Below are positions 5,912 to 7,438 of a DNA stretch of 7,438 nucleotides, piece by piece. Positions within the stretch are counted from its first letter, which is position 1; every line of letters begins with the position of its first letter. The notes beneath the pieces are model-generated. The model saw only the letters and a program-made list of their open reading frames with translations, had not been told where the DNA came from and ran no database searches. The position numbers were made by a program, and so were the translations under genes. The stretch comes from Candidatus Omnitrophota bacterium (GTDB taxonomy: Bacteria > Omnitrophota > Gorgyraeia > Tantalellales > Tantalellaceae), in contig DAOVKF010000075.1 in assembly GCA_030631915.1 (NCBI GenBank), positions 1 to 7,438 on the forward strand. Direction: 5' to 3'.

Positions 5912-6955
5912 TTACTTCCTCTTTGACAAAATTCTCAACGCAGCCCCGAGCACCGCGTCGACAGTAACCGCGCGCAGGCACTTATGATCATAAGGACAGG
6001 CGGTGTCATAGCACGGAGCACACCCCGGATCCTCATGGAACACGACGTGCCCCTCACCCCACGGCCGCCAGCGGACCGGGCCCGCCCCGGGGATATTTCT
6101 CCCGAAAATGGCTATCACCGGCACGCCCAGAGCCGCGGCCATATGCATGGGTCCCGTATCATTAGTTATGAGAAGCGCGGATGTCTTCAGGAAAGCCGCG
6201 AGTCCCTTAAGATCGAACTCGCCGGAAAGATCATAGACGTCCGCTTTGGACTCTCTCACGACCCTTTCAGCCGGTTCCCGTTCTTTTTTATCCCCCACAA
6301 CAGCCACCTGGCAATCCAGGCTTGATCTTAACCTGGTTATCAATTCCGCGTACCTGTCCGCCGGCCACATCTTGGCGGGATTACTGCTGCCCGGGTGGAT
6401 AATGAGCAGCGGCCTGTCCGGACGTATGCCGTTCCGGGACAGGAAACCACTGATGAAATCCTCTGTTTCCCTGTCAACGGGCAGTTCGGGAGCCGGCGCG
6501 GCGGTGTCTATCCCCATCACGTTCAACAGGTCCATGGTATACTCTATCTCGTGCTTTTCCCCCTTATCCCTCTCATCCCTGATCGTCCTGTTCAACAGGA
6601 AACCCCACTTCCTGTCATATCCGATACGTTCCGGGATGCCGGCCAGGAAGCACGCAACATGCAGGGCCCTGTGCGGGTTTAGAACCACGGCAGCGTCAAA
6701 ATGCCTCTTTCTCAGTGATGATCCCAGAAGCACGGCCTTTACCAGCCACCATTTATTATCCATGGTATCGACAGTGATGATCTCCGACACGTCCCGCCTT
6801 CCACTGACGATATCCTTTGCATATTCCGACGTGACAAAAGAAACGCGAGCTTCCGGATAACGCTTTTTTATACGATCCACGGCTATTGTGGACAGCAGGA
6901 CCTCCCCTATGCGGTCCGTCCTCATTACAACAATATTTTTGGGTTCATTCCTCAT
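5912..6955 (-). CDS. GT9 heptosyltransferase-type glycosyltransferase (first copy)
   Basis: This 347-residue protein has the usual length for family GT9 (ADP-heptose:LPS heptosyltransferase, WaaC/WaaF/WaaQ type), GT-B enzymes on the cytoplasmic face that add heptose or a related sugar to the LPS inner core. The N-terminal domain opens with NIVVMRTDRIGEVLLST (residues 7-23). The acidic residue usually seen as GD, corresponding to the catalytic Asp of WaaC, is Glu18 here. The acceptor-side domain contains LAGIPERIGYDR (104-114). The donor-binding half begins with LLIIHPGSSNPAKMWP (183-198), followed by VAVVGDKKE and the hallmark TNDTGPMHMAAALGVP (264-279). A cysteine quartet (C312, C315, C320, C326) precedes the last helix. 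The ATG at 6955 fits the family's short lead before the first beta strand. It lies inside the ligase gene and no good Shine-Dalgarno is seen, so coupling to ligase translation is likely. The acceptor and exact sugar are unknown. Confidence 0.92.
   Translation of the reverse strand: MRNEPKNIVVMRTDRIGEVLLSTIAVDRIKKRYPEARVSFVTSEYAKDIVSGRRDVSEIITVDTMDNKWWLVKAVLLGSSLRKRHFDAAVVLNPHRALHVACFLAGIPERIGYDRKWGFLLNRTIRDERDKGEKHEIEYTMDLLNVMGIDTAAPAPELPVDRETEDFISGFLSRNGIRPDRPLLIIHPGSSNPAKMWPADRYAELITRLRSSLDCQVAVVGDKKEREPAERVVRESKADVYDLSGEFDLKGLAAFLKTSALLITNDTGPMHMAAALGVPVIAIFGRNIPGAGPVRWRPWGEGHVVFHEDPGCAPCYDTACPYDHKCLRAVTVDAVLGAALRILSKRK
5917..5920 (-). promoter_or_regulatory. Ribosome binding site of the second GT9 gene
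   Basis: AGGA within AGAGGAAG lies 9 nt before the ATG at 5907. It is embedded in the last codons (Lys-Arg-Lys-stop) of the upstream GT9 gene and supports the MKKILIANIF start. Confidence 0.65.
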
Positions 6956-7438
6956 GGGCGTGACGCGTTAAAGCAAAACAAAAACCAAGCAGCAGATGGA
7001 AGAAAACCGCAAGAGTGACCGAATAAAGATGCGTATCCACAACGCAGTTCATGGAAAAACCGATAAGGCCGGCCAGTAAACCCGCGCCGATATCCCTCTG
7101 GCGGCTGTCAGCCATAAGGGATATGCCCCTCCAGGAATATACCATGACCGACATCAGGAATATCAGGAACAGCAACGCTCCGGTAACCCCCACTTCCGAA
7201 GCCATGTGCAGGTAAGAATTATGCGTATACCTCACGTCAGGATATTCGGGCGGTTTATACGCGGGAAAATTCCGGCTGTAGGTATTGACGCCGAACCCGA
7301 GGACGGGATGCGCTTTTACCATGTTCACGGTGCCCTTCCAGAGCATAAGACGCTCCCATGTGGTCCCGCTTTTAAGATCGGTCAGGTCAAATATCCGTTC
7401 CTGCGCCGTATAAGGCAGCATGAGGAACAGGACCAGCA
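6945..7438 (-). CDS. O-antigen ligase/polymerase (Wzy_C family), C-terminal part
   Basis: This is the C-terminal part of a polytopic inner-membrane protein of the O-antigen ligase/polymerase (Wzy_C, WaaL-like) family; the frame is open to the right edge, so the N-terminus is missing. Members move lipid-linked glycan on the periplasmic face, either onto lipid A-core (WaaL) or onto a growing chain (Wzy). The visible part begins with the end of a hydrophobic helix (LVLFLMLPY) and then has the periplasmic loop typical of the family: ER, W-x-G, an HP-x-LGFGVNTY stretch and the conserved THNSYLHMASEVG motif, whose His is functionally important in WaaL. Three hydrophobic segments follow (GALLFLIFLMSVMVY, GAGLLAGLIGFSM, VTLAVFFHLLLGF), then a short charged tail ending HAHEE. 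The ATG at 7421 is internal and should not be taken as the start. The stop overlaps the next gene by 11 bp. Sequence alone cannot separate ligase from polymerase. Confidence 0.9.
   Translation of the reverse strand, partial: LVLFLMLPYTAQERIFDLTDLKSGTTWERLMLWKGTVNMVKAHPVLGFGVNTYSRNFPAYKPPEYPDVRYTHNSYLHMASEVGVTGALLFLIFLMSVMVYSWRGISLMADSRQRDIGAGLLAGLIGFSMNCVVDTHLYSVTLAVFFHLLLGFCFALTRHAHEE

Noticed and set aside
6246..6860. Plus-strand open frame of about 204 codons opposite the first GT9 gene
   Set aside because: It is antisense to a well-supported GT9 gene, has low-complexity Ser/Leu-rich composition and shows no family motif.
7419..7421. ATG at 7421 as the start of a small complete gene
   Set aside because: The frame is open to the window edge with hydrophobic codons (LVLFL) before it, and the product is clearly only the C-terminal part of a Wzy_C protein.

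Overview
The window comes from a Gram-negative (diderm) bacterium that makes lipopolysaccharide or a related surface glycan. It carries an O-antigen ligase/polymerase end, two heptosyltransferase-type GT9 enzymes and two WaaE/KdtX-type GT2 enzymes. The very tight packing and the small interspersed repeats recall uncultured lineages such as Omnitrophota. That assignment is an impression from gene style, since no phylogenetic marker is present.

All eight recognisable genes lie on the minus strand, so transcription runs right to left. In order they are: the C-terminal part of a Wzy_C-type ligase/polymerase (cut by the right edge), two GT9 enzymes, two short paralogous GT2 enzymes, a longer GT2 with a non-catalytic C-terminal extension, a small membrane-anchored protein of unknown function, and a multi-spanning GT-C (ArnT/PMT-like) glycosyltransferase. 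The first six are almost gapless: -11, +4, -4, +2 and 0 bp between neighbours. They look like one translationally coupled operon. The last two are looser, at +36 bp and about +25 bp. No internal promoter or convincing terminator was found.

The combined reading is a core/O-chain assembly cluster. GT9 and GT2 enzymes would build the oligosaccharide on the cytoplasmic face of the inner membrane. The ligase would join or polymerise glycan on the outer face, and the GT-C enzyme would add a sugar from a polyprenyl-phosphate donor there. Products and donor sugars cannot be read from the sequence.

The less ordinary signals are three small repeats touching genes: an imperfect inverted repeat at the left edge that includes the last codons of the GT-C gene, a hairpin-forming repeat translated in frame inside the long GT2, and a short CACAGA/ACGGAGT-type repeat that supplies the stop of one gene and sits where the ribosome binding site of the next should be. 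No defence system, mobile-element gene, RNA gene or CRISPR array is visible.
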